A DNA stretch of 64,000 nt. Origin: Sycobia sp. Sy_11 (Eukaryota; Arthropoda; Insecta; Hymenoptera; Epichrysomallidae). Below the pieces are notes generated by a model. That model did no database searches, was not told where the DNA came from, and saw nothing but the letters and a program-made list of their open reading frames with translations. A program made the position numbers and the translations under genes. Below, in pieces: positions 1-13,345 of this stretch; position 1 is the stretch's first letter; each line of letters starts with the position of its first letter. The DNA lies in assembly GCA_018907035.1 (NCBI GenBank), contig JACCIC010000049.1, positions 3,229,001-3,293,000 on the forward strand. The letters run 5' to 3'.

Positions 1-370
1 CCAAACTCGTAGCTCACCTCGCCCCGGCATTTATAAGCATTCCGGGCACGTTCTCCGCACCGCTGCCGGGGTGTCTATTTGCACGGGTGAGCCCGAGATG
101 GCCGTACCGCACACACCGTACTGTCCTGTTAGGAATGTCTATTTTGATGCGCGGGCCGCGGTGCCGGGGTGGGGGGACCGGGGGGGAGGGGGGGTCAGTA
201 TCCGCGGCGTTGCGTCCCGGGACGCGCGCGATCCGTACAGGGGTTTATTATGTCGGAATTCCGCGTGTGAGCCCGAGGTGAGCGAGAGAGGGGGGGGGAA
301 GAGTCCTTTCGACAGCGACTCGTTCGATCGGAATAGGAAGGGGTAGAGAGGTTGAAATAAAAGTCGCAAA
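1..370. other. GC/CpG-rich block at the window start
   Basis: GC-rich with G homopolymers and faintly repeated phrases: GTGAGCCCGAG recurs near 88 and 267, TGTCTATTT near 72 and 136. No coding exon could be supported. Possibly a promoter or exon edge of a gene outside the window, or a decayed repeat. Confidence 0.4.
166..194 (+). other. G-quadruplex-type motif
   Basis: Four G runs (4, 6, 7 and 7 G) separated by T, ACC and A. This fits the standard intramolecular quadruplex pattern. The first 370 bp are GC-rich and could be a promoter edge. Confidence 0.7.
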
Positions 371-413
371 AAATCAGGGGTAGCCTGGTGAGCGATGAAG
401 GTTCCCCGGTGTG

Positions 414-460
<47 letters not shown>

Positions 461-1239
461 CTTTCTTTGAAATTTACTCCCGATGTTGTGCGATAATTGT
501 ATCAAACAAGTATATACATACGTATGTACGTGACAGTGATTCTGGGCATATAAGAATTTGTCAGGAATGTTTAATTAAGATACGTAGACACATTTTATTG
601 GCTTCTTTTAAACGAGACTATAATTCAAAATTTTATCAGAGATCACAACGAACTACATAAAAGTACGTTCGCAAACGCACTGCTAGTTAGCTCTTCACGC
701 GCTCGCTGTTCAATCGACGCTGTCTGCAATATGTCTCCACTACCGTCTCTCGCGCACCATTCGGCCCTTAATAACCTTTATCGCACACGTCGGAACTTGA
801 TTAATTACCAAAATTCCTCTCGGTTATTCCGCTCTCTGCTGTACACAAGGAAGTAGGCGGGGGGGGGGGCAGTTGAATCGAAAAGATACGATTTGCTTAA
901 AAACGACGAACTGTACTCGGAAGAGCGTGAGATAAAATTTGTTTAAAATATTACCAGTTTCTCTTATAAATTTAATATAGCAAATTGATATCGAAGACGG
1001 TCCTGGATCTGCCTTCCTAAATCTCATCAGAAAACATCGTTTTTAATCAAAGATCCTCAAAGTGTTTTTGAAAATTTTTTTCAATAATTTACAATTTTCA
1101 TAGGGAGAATTTATTATTATATAAATGTAGCAGAGAAATTATTTACTTGAAAATTTATAGTATTCTTATATATATCTTAGCAATCAAATAACAAATAATT
1201 ATTTAAGAAATGTACTCACAGAACGAGTAATAAAAATCA
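371..1239. other. Gene-free stretch
   Basis: Contains (TC)n at 414-457 and a G10 run near 860. Otherwise ordinary AT-rich DNA with no supported gene. Confidence 0.6.
414..457. repeat. (TC)n microsatellite
   Basis: Pure dinucleotide array. Confidence 0.95.
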
Positions 1240-1266
1240 ATCTTTTTTGTCTGTTTCAGGTGAGTC
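1240..1266 (+). promoter_or_regulatory. Ratchet-type (zero-length exon) splice site 1
   Basis: The pyrimidine tract TCTTTTTTGTCTGTTTCAG is followed at once by a consensus donor GTGAGT; the junction is 1259/1260. A 3' splice site that rebuilds a 5' splice site is the hallmark of recursive splicing in long insect introns. No exon of at least 60 codons flanks it. Confidence 0.55.
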
Positions 1267-1562
1267 AAAGAGAAAATAAATTATTTTAAAAAGGATTTCC
1301 AGTTAATGAACGCAGGTTACATCCGTAGCTTAAACCTATAGGTAAGAAATATATAAATATAAACATGTACTTCTTCAAGTAAGTTTACGTAGAGGCTTAA
1401 GTTTACCTGTGAGCGTGCCTTTGACCATCATTTCAATATATAAGCAACTCTCTCGGAATGCTGCAGTCATTTCTAAAAGCCACTTGCATTCATCTTAACT
1501 CTATATAGCGATTCCCGAAAAATTCAAAATTTGACCATTTCCTGTCTGATCATTTTAAAATT

Positions 1563-1569
<7 letters not shown>

Positions 1570-1618
<49 letters not shown>
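1570..1618. repeat. (CT)n microsatellite
   Basis: Pure array directly before CCAACATGGCAGGTGAAA. Confidence 0.95.
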
Positions 1619-1621
<3 letters not shown>

Positions 1622-2095
1622 ATGGCAGGTGAAATTAATTTCAACGATGCTATACGCAATAGCACTCGTAAATCAAGGGTCACGAGAGAGTCTCTCCCTC
1701 CACAGTTCGCCGACAATGCCGCCCCCTTGCACGCGCTCGGTCATCGCGCGAATTTGGTTTTTGTTTTTGTTTTTCATATTGCACCGCGTGCCCGGCCACC
1801 GCGGAATGTGGAAGCTGTTCAGATAAACACACAGGCATGCGCATATATATGTATAATGTATATACCGCTGATGGAGGCAGGGAGAGAGAGAGAGAGAGCG
1901 CGATAAATGCACCGGTAGATATAAGTAGCCGGTAGTAACAGCGGGCAGCGTCAGCAGCGTGTTCGGTGCATGGCGTGCGCACCAAGCCCCCGATCGCCCC
2001 CCCCCCACCTCCCGCTCTGGTTCGCTTCATCCTTTAGCTCGTAAACGTCCCGGAGCTACCGTGCGGGCTTGCATCAGGAATTTTTACACGTGTAG

Positions 2096-2100
<5 letters not shown>

Positions 2101-2152
<52 letters not shown>
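2101..2152. repeat. (TA)n microsatellite
   Basis: Pure array of about 26 units. Confidence 0.95.
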
Positions 2153-2153
<1 letters not shown>

Positions 2154-4371
2154 CTAGGACGGCGTCTCCGTACGGGAGTCGTGTGTGTGTGTAAGTGTTG
2201 CGAGCCCTTATCGTCTGGGCATCCAGGCGCGTAGAGAGGAGCCGACGCGCTCGAGCGCGGTGTCGTGGAAAGAATAAGAGAGAAACGAATGTTTGTATGT
2301 GAACGTCGCTTTTTTTTTGTTCCGAATCGCTTCGGCATCTGTAATTATAAATACAAGGCGACTTATTGAAAATCGAAATGATTCATTGGCAGCGCAGTAC
2401 GATGGAAAAATAAGCGAAAGCTGGAGGAAGACGAACAATTTTCATTGAGCAAATCGTAGTGACAAATTGGTAAATGCAGTGTTTACGATTGATGCTGACC
2501 GTTTGGTAATTGCATAGGATATGAGGATTTATGCATAGGCAATCTCCGCGTTAGATATTGAAGCGGACCATAGTCGATATTCTATATTATGATAATTCTA
2601 ATAATGAAGAATGTTGCTATTTGGGTGTTACGATTTACTTTGTAGCCACGTAGCGGTTAGACCCAGCACAATTTTCTGATTGTAATTATTGACAATGGAA
2701 TGGGAATTCGGGCATCGCCTATTTTTCTCCACATGTTGTAACATAATCAAGTATCACCTAGTAATAAAGTATCCTCCAAGCTTCTTTATTGTGTCTTCTT
2801 AATTGCTCGAATTGTGCGACCTAATTATTTTAAGTACAAGATGTAGAACAATGTACGGGCGAGTGAAAAAGTAGTAAGGAGTCGTCTGCCGTAGAAAAAG
2901 AATCTCACCAATGTCTTAAACGAGGAATTTAAATTATTAGGAAGAATCCGTAAATTCGGTGGCAATGGAAGGCCCACGGACTCGTCAAAGTTTTGTGCAT
3001 GTGTGTGCGCGTGCATGTTTTTTTTTCAATGCCACATATAAAATAAAATAAATTTAAAATTTTTTATTTAAAATTTCACCGCTTAAAATGTTGCGGTAAG
3101 AAAAGCGACAATCTGGATTCCGTTTGTTTTTGTTTTAAATTGCAAAAAGATCGTTACCACTGGAGAGTTTGTACGCAAATTTACTGCAAAAAAAGTCTCT
3201 CGTTGCACTCACTGTTTCAAAAGGACTTTTTTCTATTTAAGATTAGCCGGGCGGTAACTCCTCCCCTGAGAAATGAAGCATTATCAATTCGAATAACAGT
3301 TATTTATAAAAAAAAAGCAAATATATTATTTACAAAACATTAAATATGAAATATTATAAAAAAATTTCCGATTCACTTTGTTTCTCAACTATTTTAATGC
3401 GTAAAGCTAAAATATTGCGAAATGAATGATTAAATATTATTCTAAGTGTAAAAAAGCTAATGCATTGTATTTTTTATGCCTAAAGTTCTTTTGCACAATC
3501 ATCAGAAAGTGCCTTAGTAATATAAAGATTTTACAGTGTGCGATGCTTAATCTCAAGACCAACATATGTGTATGTGCAAGACGTGACTTTTTTACTGTAC
3601 TTTAAATACATTTTCAAAGTAATATCCTAAACATGTTATTATTAATTATTAATAATAGAATTATTGATTAACTAATTATTTAATTATTCGTTTAAATTGA
3701 GTTAATTCTGTATTTGCTCACTTTTAATCAACACAAGTAAAAAGTTTCAATAAACATTTTTTATTTTTACACGGATACCTTATAAAAAATAATAATTATA
3801 TTTGACATACTTTTTATGTTAAAATCTATTAACGTTTATCATTGGAGTGATTTAAATAATCCAACTGTTAATAAGTAGGTAATAATCCAATTGCTAATAT
3901 TTTTCACTATCGTTCACACTTGCACTTGAAAGTGTCGCAAATTGTGATAAATATACAAAAGAAAAACTTTGTTGAAGTCACGTCGAGTTGAAATTGTTAA
4001 CGAAATCACAGCTTGTTCCTATAGGCAATATAGTGTTTTCATTCGAACTCTCATGCATTCATTCATACATATATATATATATACACTCAGACTTCCCACC
4101 CCCACTTTTTACCCCTCGTAAATTAACATTCGCCGTAAACACATTTATACTACGCACGTATGTACGTCTTCGCGGTCGTGTCTTCTTGCCGAGTCGCGCA
4201 GTCCGCAGCTGGACGATTATATACATAAACGCTCTGCCCAGAGCAGTATATAGCGCCTATATACCGTATATACGCGCACAGAGCGCACAGCTGCAACGCG
4301 CGCGAAAAGATCCGCTTTCCATCGCCCCGCGCATCATAAAGCTTCGTATGTCCATCTCTATATATAATCCA

Positions 4372-4396
4372 TATGTATGTATGTATGTATGTATGC
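4372..4396. repeat. (GTAT)n short array
   Basis: About six GTAT units. Confidence 0.9.
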
Positions 4397-4569
4397 ATGT
4401 ATATATGTATAATATGTGTATATATATAGTCAGTGCGTTGCGCATGCCGCCACCATATGATTCTATCTAAAGAGACGACAATGAGCTCGATTGAGAAACG
4501 CCTGGAGAGCGCCCGACACACGGGGCTTCAACGACGTATACAGCAACGATCACGACGACGATGAAGTGC

Positions 4570-4571
4570 AA

Positions 4572-4602
<31 letters not shown>

Positions 4603-4797
4603 GTATATATATGTATATATGTATGTATGTATGTATGTATGTAGTATGTATGTATGTATGTATGTATGTATGTATGTATGTATGTATGTATGTATGTATG
4701 TATGTATGTATGTATGTATGTCTGTATGTATGTATGTATGTATGTATGTATGTATGTATGTATGTATGTATGTACGTACGTACGTACGTATGTATGT
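4570..4797. repeat. Compound (TA)n / (ATGT)n microsatellite
   Basis: (TA)n passes into a long (ATGT)n array with one phase slip near 4643, one T-to-C variant near 4721 and an ACGT-type block near 4772-4790. A frame through it gives Tyr-Val-Cys-Met repeats on one strand and Thr-Tyr-Ile-His on the other; neither is a gene. Confidence 0.95.
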
Positions 4798-5993
4798 ACA
4801 TAGCGTTGAATCACCCGCACCGCGGGCGCGAGCGCGCGCGCGCGCGCATCGCAAAAAAGAAACGCTGCTGCTACCATTGTACGCACGTTGAAACGTATAC
4901 ATCGTGCTGCACCGTCGCGGTTGCGGGTGTAAAAAAATTCGTCGTGAGCGGGCGAGAGGACGGGCGGCGAGCGAGCGACGGCAGGAGGAGGGGAGGTAGC
5001 TCGTCGAAAAAAGAAGAAAAAAAATTGCTCAACAAGACCCGACGTTACTACTTTGCTTGCTTTACGCGAGCGCGCAACATAACCTTCTTGCGCAGGATGC
5101 GGACGGAGGAGGGCAGCCAATTATAAGTATATAATGTACGCCGCGGGATGGGAGTGCGGTGTATTTATAGAAAATGCATAAATTCGCGGGGCTTGCGCCC
5201 ATGCTGGCTAATTGATTTTTTCTTTTATATTTTTCCTGTTTCTTTTTATTTTTATATTTACTCCAATATAGATCATTAATATTTTCTCGCGTAACTCTTT
5301 AGAATACATATTATATGTACTAGTGTATATAATTATTATTAGAAGGAAATAGTGTGTAAGGAAAATTAAACAAAATAGATAATAAAGCGTCTTTTTCAAT
5401 GAACACGCACTGCTGCGTGAGTTTTTACCTCAGCGATATATAATAGATCGTTATTTGTTTGTTTTTTTTTTTTAAACAAATATATATAAACGATTATATG
5501 CAAAAAACGAGTATATTGCAGCGATTGTGCCGGATTACATAAATTTAATGCTTTTTTCCTTCGGGGTAAAAAAAATTATCCTCATTCAATTATCGACAGA
5601 ACTTGTAAAATGTATAGTTTTGTTTAGCTCCACAACGTTATAAAATTATGCAATATGCTGCATTCTGTTAATTTTTAAGAATTATCATTAAATCTCGATT
5701 CATCGTGATATTTCTACTTTTTTTTTTTAATTTCATGTAGGTCATAATTGTCGGATACTTTCAACGCTTTCGAGAAATAAGAGATACCTTTTTAATTAAG
5801 AATTTATTCGAATTTTCAAGGAATTGAAATGTAACGAGAGCGCATTACACGTGGCTGTGCATTGAAATCTTGAGCTCGCTGCGGAAGAAGCGAGTTCACC
5901 TATTTCTTTTATTCATGTAACGACCCAAGTGTTATGACGTAGAGGAAACGACCGATGCTCTCTTGGGAAAGAATAAAGGGGATAGAGACACAG

Positions 5994-5997
5994 AGAA

Positions 5998-6096
<99 letters not shown>

Positions 6097-6097
6097 C
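5994..6097. repeat. (GA)n microsatellite, interrupted
   Basis: Three (GA)n blocks separated by AAGA/GGAG interruptions. Confidence 0.95.
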
Positions 6098-6418
6098 GCG
6101 CTTGCTTATAACGTCAATCCATTTAGGAAAAAACCTGAAGTACTTTTAATGGAGGAAATATGCATTTGAGTTTTTAATGCTCCATAGATTATAAGCGTTA
6201 GGATCCAGAAGGATAAGGGAATTAAATTTTTCTCGTCAAATGCAATTTCTTACGAAAATATAGATATAGTTGGTTAGATTATAATTTATTTTTAATTTTT
6301 TTTAAGCCAAGATCGATGTAGTTCGAGATTTTTGAAAATTAAAGTGCAAAAAATGTGCTAAAATATTAGATTGAGGCTGGTTACGTCAGTATAATTATTG
6401 ATATATAGATGTGTAAAA

Positions 6419-6420
<2 letters not shown>

Positions 6421-6464
<44 letters not shown>
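6421..6464. repeat. (TA)n microsatellite
   Basis: Pure array of about 22 units. Confidence 0.95.
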
Positions 6465-6467
<3 letters not shown>

Positions 6468-8747
6468 AACAATAGAATTATTTTAATAAACAATAATAAG
6501 TAAAAAAAGGAAATTCTCTATAGTTAGACTATATGTACAATTGCAGATCGATAAAAGTCTGTGAATAAAATATTATAGCCAGATAAGAATGAAAAAAATC
6601 GTGTAAAATATGGCAAAATAAATAAATGCGCTAAACAATTACATTATTGTTCTGAAAATTATTTTAATACGAATACTACAAGTGAATAATAAATTTGAAT
6701 TTATTTAAATAAATTAAATAAGTTTAAATCCGAATTAAAGATCAAACATCAGTTTTTACTTAAATAGTTGTTATTTGTTCATTTTATATTTGTTTGTTAT
6801 GTTTTGATTCTATATTTATATAAAAATGGTACATTTTTCATATATTCGTAAGATAAATTTTAAAAAGAGCATTCTCTATAATTTCCAATTTCTATATTGT
6901 AGGTGTTATGTTGTTAAGCATCTCTTACTATCTGAATGTGTTGGCAAATTAATTAAATCAATTTTTGCAGAGCTTTGTGTGCCTCATATCTGTGAACAAA
7001 ATTATTTTGTTCTCTAAAAAATATCATTTTACCGAAACCAAACCTAATAGAAAATTCCTGGCACGAATTTAAATTCGTGATAAAAATATTAAAAAAAAGA
7101 AAGAAACTGCCTGTTCTTATAAAACTTGGATATTGTTAAAAAAACGTTAAAACACCCGAGAATTCTAAAAAGAGATCAAAGGATCGCGTCAACAAGCCCT
7201 AAAAAACGAAAACGTTGCAGAATCTCTTATTATGTGGCCAGGTTTAAAAGCCGGGCGTAACTTCCCAATGTCGGCACGAATTCAGAGCCTAGCGGGCTTT
7301 CGTTATTCTTTTAGCCCCCGCCTCATTTTCATCTGTTCCGCAAGAATGCCGCGATAATTTCTCATGGTGAATTTTTTACAGGGTGGCCCGTACAAGAGTG
7401 TCGCTTGGATTTGTGCACTTTTTAGCACCAGGATCCTTCTTATCCTTACGCGATTTTTATTTTATATATGCGCGATCCTTGAAATTGCCCGAGCAGCAGT
7501 TCGATTCAATAACACTCGTTACTCTGACGAATACGGAGTTCCAGTTTATGATGATTAATGTATGAATTACACTCTTTGATTACTGCGAGCAAACCTTACT
7601 ATTTATGTTTTAAATTAATACATAGTTTAAATAAAAAGTTTTTTTTTAACTTTCTCGAATGTCTATAGCGTTCGACAAATTTACCATAATAAAAAAAAAA
7701 GAAATCCAAATAAACGTAAAAAGTACTCGAATTAGACGTAATTACTATCAATGTCGAATTTCCATAAACGATACATTAAAGATTCCTTGAAACTATATTT
7801 TCATTTAAATTAATTGATATTAATAAATTTCACTATATCTGAATTATCAAAGTTATTTTATACAGATAATGTCCCAGCATCCGGACAAAAATTTCAAACA
7901 TATCGTCATACACACTCGTTCGCTTTAGTATCATTCATAAGTCTACATCTTGCAACGTTTTTACATAATTCCACGATAAAGGAAATGATTTTATTAAGAA
8001 ACGATTTTATTCAAAACACTTCGACTACTTCGATAAAATGCTGATTCTGGATCATTTGTATGTATCTGCCATAATGTCACTGGTAGGTGTAAAAATTAAT
8101 TGCAAAATTATTTGACGCGAACGGAGGCGTTACGCGCGCGCACGCGCGCGGTGCAATAAACTGCAATAGCGGTGTCTTTCTACATTTCATGCTTTATTCA
8201 TTAGTCAGACCGTATTTGCGAAATATGATTTTAAATAATGTGGACATAGAAATCTTATATCGTGTGATTTACGATCCCTTTTACGACTGCACGCTCGATT
8301 GTTTCAGTAAGCTCTGTTGCATGAAAATTGATTTTTACAAGGATTTATACGTGCCAATAAGTTTTCTCGGGTACGATTAAATTGTTGATAGTTTAGTTCG
8401 TAAATTTATACAAAATTTAGTTTGCCATTATGAAATGACTCAATTTATAATTTGGATGATTGTAAGTATCAAGGAGTTTCCATGTATGAACTAAAAGTTT
8501 AAATGATGTTCAATTTTTAATTAAATAATTGTTCAAAGGTCACTTGCTGTAATATAAATCACGGGCTTTTTTAATAATAAAATTTTAACAAATTTATATT
8601 TATCATTTATATGCAATGTGTAATTGTATAGCGTGATATTATAGAAAAAATGTAAGAAATAAAATAATTTAAAGATAACATCGGCAAATTGATCTCGAAA
8701 TTATTAATAATTTCAAATATTGTTGCTGTTGATGAAGTTTCTATCGT

Positions 8748-9029
8748 ATGGAATTTTTATCTAATTTTGATAATTGTAAAGAATCTGCAAAATTTATTTT
8801 ATCATATGACCATTACCGACAGACCCACTACTGCGTGCATGAAGATAAGGTAGTTTTACGATTACCGCTTCCACCGCACTCTACTTTATCGACGCTAGAT
8901 AATCATATGTTGTCTACTGCGATGACTACAAGATGTCGCCTCGTCTCCCACTATAATGAATATATAAGAGTTTTGATACCAATTGTTTACGCGCACATTA
9001 TTTCTTTATTTCCCTATGATTCTAATTAA
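8748..9029 (+). CDS. Hypothetical 93-residue ORF
   Basis: ATG-initiated, non-repetitive, starting MEFLSNFDNCKESAKF and ending IISLFPYDSN, with G at +4. Surrounding DNA is AT-rich and has no other coding sign. Coding status is doubtful. Confidence 0.12.
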   Translation: MEFLSNFDNCKESAKFILSYDHYRQTHYCVHEDKVVLRLPLPPHSTLSTLDNHMLSTAMTTRCRLVSHYNEYIRVLIPIVYAHIISLFPYDSN

Positions 9030-10744
9030 TCAAATATTTAACGAGCAATTTACTTCATGACAAAATCCGCTATGGCGGTATTCGATCTTTAAATTCAGAA
9101 GCTTTGATGGCTCGGTATAATAATAAGTATAAGCATGATAAGCAATTATGGTTATATTACACATTAACGTAAAATTTATCTGTGCAATAGTATTTCTCTT
9201 GCGTTTAAAGTTTTGATACCAAATAAGGCGTACAATTAATACATGTAATATTTGAGCATATATATTGGAAATATTTCATCGAAAATTACATTTGGTGGTC
9301 TGTTGTATTAATACTCCGGGAATGATATCCGTGAGAAATTTGCCAAAAGAAAATATCCTTTCCTTTTAAATAATGATATGACATTGGTTGATAATTATTA
9401 ACGAAATTTAAATTTGTTTTTTTTTATGCGTGGAATGCAAATTTGAAATTTCAAAAAAAAAGAAAGAAAAACAAGAAATTTTGATTTCAACACCTGATTA
9501 ATAGCCTCAGACTTGAAAATGTCTATATTGTCTTTAGATTGAAAAAAAAATTTACTGAAGTACGGACAGGTAGAAGTTTTTAGCTTTATTGATCAGTGAG
9601 GGATAAAAGAAATATATAACGATATTTTGCGCACACTTCGTGAAATCATACCCCGCTCTTTCGGGGATCTTCTTTTGGCATATGAGGCACAACTCTAGTT
9701 TTTTTTATTTTATTTTTTTTTAACATCTCGAGTTTTACGAATCAAAATTATTTTCTAATAATTTACATTTATTGAAAACAAGTAGAAAACCTGCATCTTC
9801 TATCTGCTCCTTCTTTCCATTAATCTCACGTTGATGTTCATTATTTTACTGATGGTTAATTAAATAAAATACAAGCACTGCGTATAAAGACCAATAAATC
9901 GTTTATTACTATACGCAATCATGATAATGCATATGGATATATTTTTATTTGTATGTTTGCTTTTGAAATATACACAGTTTTCTCCGGTTATATATAGTAT
10001 TAAATGAGAATTATATATTTCTATTTTTAAATTTCTTTGTTTCTTTGCTTATGCTGCGAATGATAAATAAGACCGAGGCTTGGAGATGCCCGGCGTTATA
10101 AAGTTTGATCTATTGGCAGCCGTAAAAACCTTCGTCTCGTTCAAACGTAAAAAGATTGATGGAAAACAATGCTAACGCGCAAACGACAATAAATAACATC
10201 CGCGTGTAATGTCGCGAAGCCGCCTCCCCCGAGCCGAATTTTCGAATCTCCGACGCGTAAAATCCCAGAGAACGAAGAGAAATGAGGGCGCGAGGAAAGC
10301 GAACCGTAACGTATACTATATCTTATAAATATCGCCAAGAATGACCGAGGGAGGCGCTCGCCCGGGGAATGGAATAACGCGCCTGGTTCGTGTACCAAAA
10401 AAAAAAAAAAAAATAAAAAAAAATTATTCGCACTTTTTCGCGCACCGTTGATGGCGTCGCGCGGTCTGATTCTCGAATGGGACAGGTCGACGCGACGCGC
10501 ACGTATTAACGTCGGATCTTCAATGGCGATTTCATATAGTTGCCGAGCTGTTCAAATGACCGGCGCTAGTCCGGCGCGGTTAAATGTTTCACCTCGAGTA
10601 TTTTTTTTGTTCTTTTTTTCTATACTTTTTCTCCGCCGAACAAAGCAGTCGAATTGAAGGGATTTCCTGTTGATCGTTTTCCTGATTATTTAATTTCCAT
10701 CTTAATTCTTGAGAGGAAAAAAATACTCCCTATTTTTGTTGTTT

Positions 10745-10768
10745 ACTCTCTCTCTCTCTCTCTCTCTC
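10745..10768. repeat. (CT)n microsatellite
   Basis: About 12 units, 60 bp before a (TA)n array. Confidence 0.9.
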
Positions 10769-10825
10769 TGACTCGAGATTAATGGGGTTCCCGCGCCATC
10801 GTATAGGTATATGGGGGGAAAATCA

Positions 10826-10829
<4 letters not shown>

Positions 10830-10868
<39 letters not shown>
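10830..10868. repeat. (TA)n microsatellite
   Basis: About 19 units. Confidence 0.95.
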
Positions 10869-10871
<3 letters not shown>

Positions 10872-11364
10872 TTTCACCGTGTTCGGGAGTCCCGTTACTC
10901 TCCCTATATACGACTAATTTACCAACTAATTTTCGGAATTGCGATATTGCAATCTAATTGGCGCTATCTAATTTCGAAACTGCCTGGTAAATTTGATTTT
11001 ACGGACGATCGGGGTATTTTAAGATAAAAATTATTCGTATTATTCTACGTATACGTATATAAATCTAAAATAAAATTGAGATAACAATTTAACGATTAAA
11101 TTTGTTATATAAAGCTTCGTCCCTGATTTTCACTTTTTTACCGCACGAGGATGTAAAACTACACGTTTATAGATACTTCATAGAAAATTCCCGGATAATA
11201 GTACAAATTTAATAAATAATAAGTTTAATTAACGTAAAAAAAACCTCCCTAGCGTTTACTACCGTATGCGTGCCAACGGATTCGCAATTTCAGCGGCGAA
11301 TACAGTAACTTTTAGAAAGTCCGGAATGAGAATCATCAAAAAATTATACGGTCACTTTGAGCGC

Positions 11365-11368
<4 letters not shown>

Positions 11369-11412
<44 letters not shown>

Positions 11413-11428
11413 CATACACACACACACT
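11369..11428. repeat. Compound (TA)n-(CA)n microsatellite
   Basis: (TA)n to 11406 passing into CACATACA/CACACA. Confidence 0.95.
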
Positions 11429-13109
11429 CTACTCGTTAATTTTGACGATGGGCGCAGTAAATTTTAAGTTAATAGTCGCGCAGCTGCACTCGATAAAACA
11501 GCTATTGCGAATGTCATTTGAAGTATTGCGATCGAATTAAGCGCAGAGTTTTATTGGATTGGGCTTTTTGGATTTAAATCGATTATTGATCCTTCCAAGT
11601 GAAAGAAGGAGCATAAGAAATTCATGATTATATAAAAGGGATACGCGAAAATTATTCTTCTACATTCATTCATCGTTTAATGAATATTGTATGAATATTC
11701 ATTATTGCTACGTCTTAGATATACATGTATATGGTAATTTTAAGTTCTAGAGCCATATCAACGCTTCTTGATTATGATCCTTATTTATCAAAAATTCCAT
11801 GCATGATTTATATTACTATAGCCTTAAAAAAAAGAAAAAGAAAAGTTTTTATCCGTATACTTTCTAAAAACTATATATATGAGCGGTTACCTTACGACAT
11901 CCAACTATATATCCAGCGCGGACATTTTTTTTATGAATATATATTTTTATTTTTTCATTCCAAGCCCGAGAAAGCGAGAACTTTTTCTGCGCAGTCCCCT
12001 ATACAGTACCTCGTAAAACTTTATTATGCAACGCTAAATTTGCCATTTTATGCCCGGTAATTTTCTCACATAAAACTAATTTTAACCGAGGCTCTTCGTG
12101 AATTTACTATATATACATACATATAGACACGTCGGTGGGGGGGGGGCTGCTCCTTACGTTACGACGTTAAAAGAGCTGCTATGGCTATTTTTAAAATCGT
12201 TCGCAAAAGCCATACGAAGTATGTATTTTGTTTGTCTCATAATAATTCTTTTATAAATAGAGGGGTGACATGATGTATCATCGGTAGCAAGAGAATCTTG
12301 CATTATGGAAGAAATCAACGTGAACTTTAATGGACCGTGGACCAAGATTGAGGAACAAGTGCTCCGTTTCAAAGATTATTATATATTTGTTATAAAGTTT
12401 AAATTTTTACAAATTTCGATTAAGCGTGTTTTTTATATTTACGTTTGTTTTGCATTGCTTCGCGGTTTCAAAGTGATCTGTTACCAGTAAAGACTAATCT
12501 GACTGGCCCCTTGACCAAAAAACTGGTCTTCACCCGTCTTCAAAGTCCAACGTTTCCAGCCGCTTCGACTACTCATCGGGATCTCTAGACTCCTTGACCA
12601 GTTCCCGACGAGGACCCGCAACGATTCCAAACTTTGGACGAAGTAGATAAAAAGATTGGGTAAAGATGCTAACGGGAATAGTCAGATTCTTGTTTAGGTA
12701 ACGTTTATGTAAATATATAACGTTATTTAAAACAGAATAATGTTTGTTCAATTGAAAAAAAAAACTGATTGAAATATTCTTTTTGAAAAGATGACAATTT
12801 ACGTACATAGTGAAGATCGAGCATATATTACAAAACGACCATTGGATAATAAAAAATTATAGTTGCAATATCTTGTGCGTCAAAAATTAAGAATTCCACC
12901 CTCGAAATGTAATGTATCGCGAGCTCGCACGACAGTAGGTAAGATAATAGGAAAAAGGGTTCAATACTTATAAAGTACTTTTTCTATACGATAGAGCTTG
13001 AGATATGTGCTCTTATACTACCATTCTCAACCGTCTCATACTCGCATATTCCTTTTTTTCGAAATAAGTTTTTTCTTTCCCCGAATTACACACCGTATCT
13101 GACAACAGA

Positions 13110-13110
<1 letters not shown>

Positions 13111-13145
<35 letters not shown>

Positions 13146-13345
13146 AGAGAGAGAGAGGTGAGGAGGAGATGCGTAGAAAGGGAGAGAGGAGAGGAGAGAG
13201 GAGAGGGAAGGAGAGGAGCGAAGAGAGAGAGGGAGAGAGAGGGGGAGAGAGGGCGGGAGAGTGGGGAGAGAGAGGAGGAGAGAGAGGAGAGAGAGCGGCG
13301 AAGAGGAGAGAGGAGAGACGAGATGGAGAGGGAGAGGCGAGAGAG
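13111..13345. repeat. GA-rich tract
   Basis: (GA)n followed by irregular GAGAGG/GGAG purine-rich repeats for over 200 bp; one strand almost pure purine. Confidence 0.95.

Larger units (their letters stand above)
1267..8747. other. Gene-poor, repeat-rich stretch
   Basis: Microsatellites at 1570, 2101, 4570, 5994 and 6421. CpG-rich patches at about 1700-2260 and 4480-5160 could be promoters but have no exon I can support. CCAACATGGCAG|GTGAAA at 1617-1634 follows a (CT)n tract and resembles a splice site weakly. The rest is AT-rich with nothing recognised. Confidence 0.55.

Noticed and set aside
4467..5126. Long frames of Thr-Tyr-Ile-His or Tyr-Val-Cys-Met repeats
   Set aside because: Translations of the (ATGT)n microsatellite.
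8189..8380. 63-codon Cys/Tyr-rich ATG frame
   Set aside because: Length expected by chance; no other support.
9352..9362. ATATCCTTT, resembling a U12-type 5' splice site (also near 34390)
   Set aside because: No matching branch site or exon; a 9-mer of this kind is expected by chance in AT-rich DNA.
9645..9675. CCCCGCTCTTTCGGGG small hairpin
   Set aside because: Five-bp stem only; not a histone 3' stem-loop and no gene beside it.
12305..12490. 61-codon ATG frame
   Set aside because: Only the first 25 codons look protein-like; AT-rich tail; no splice site.
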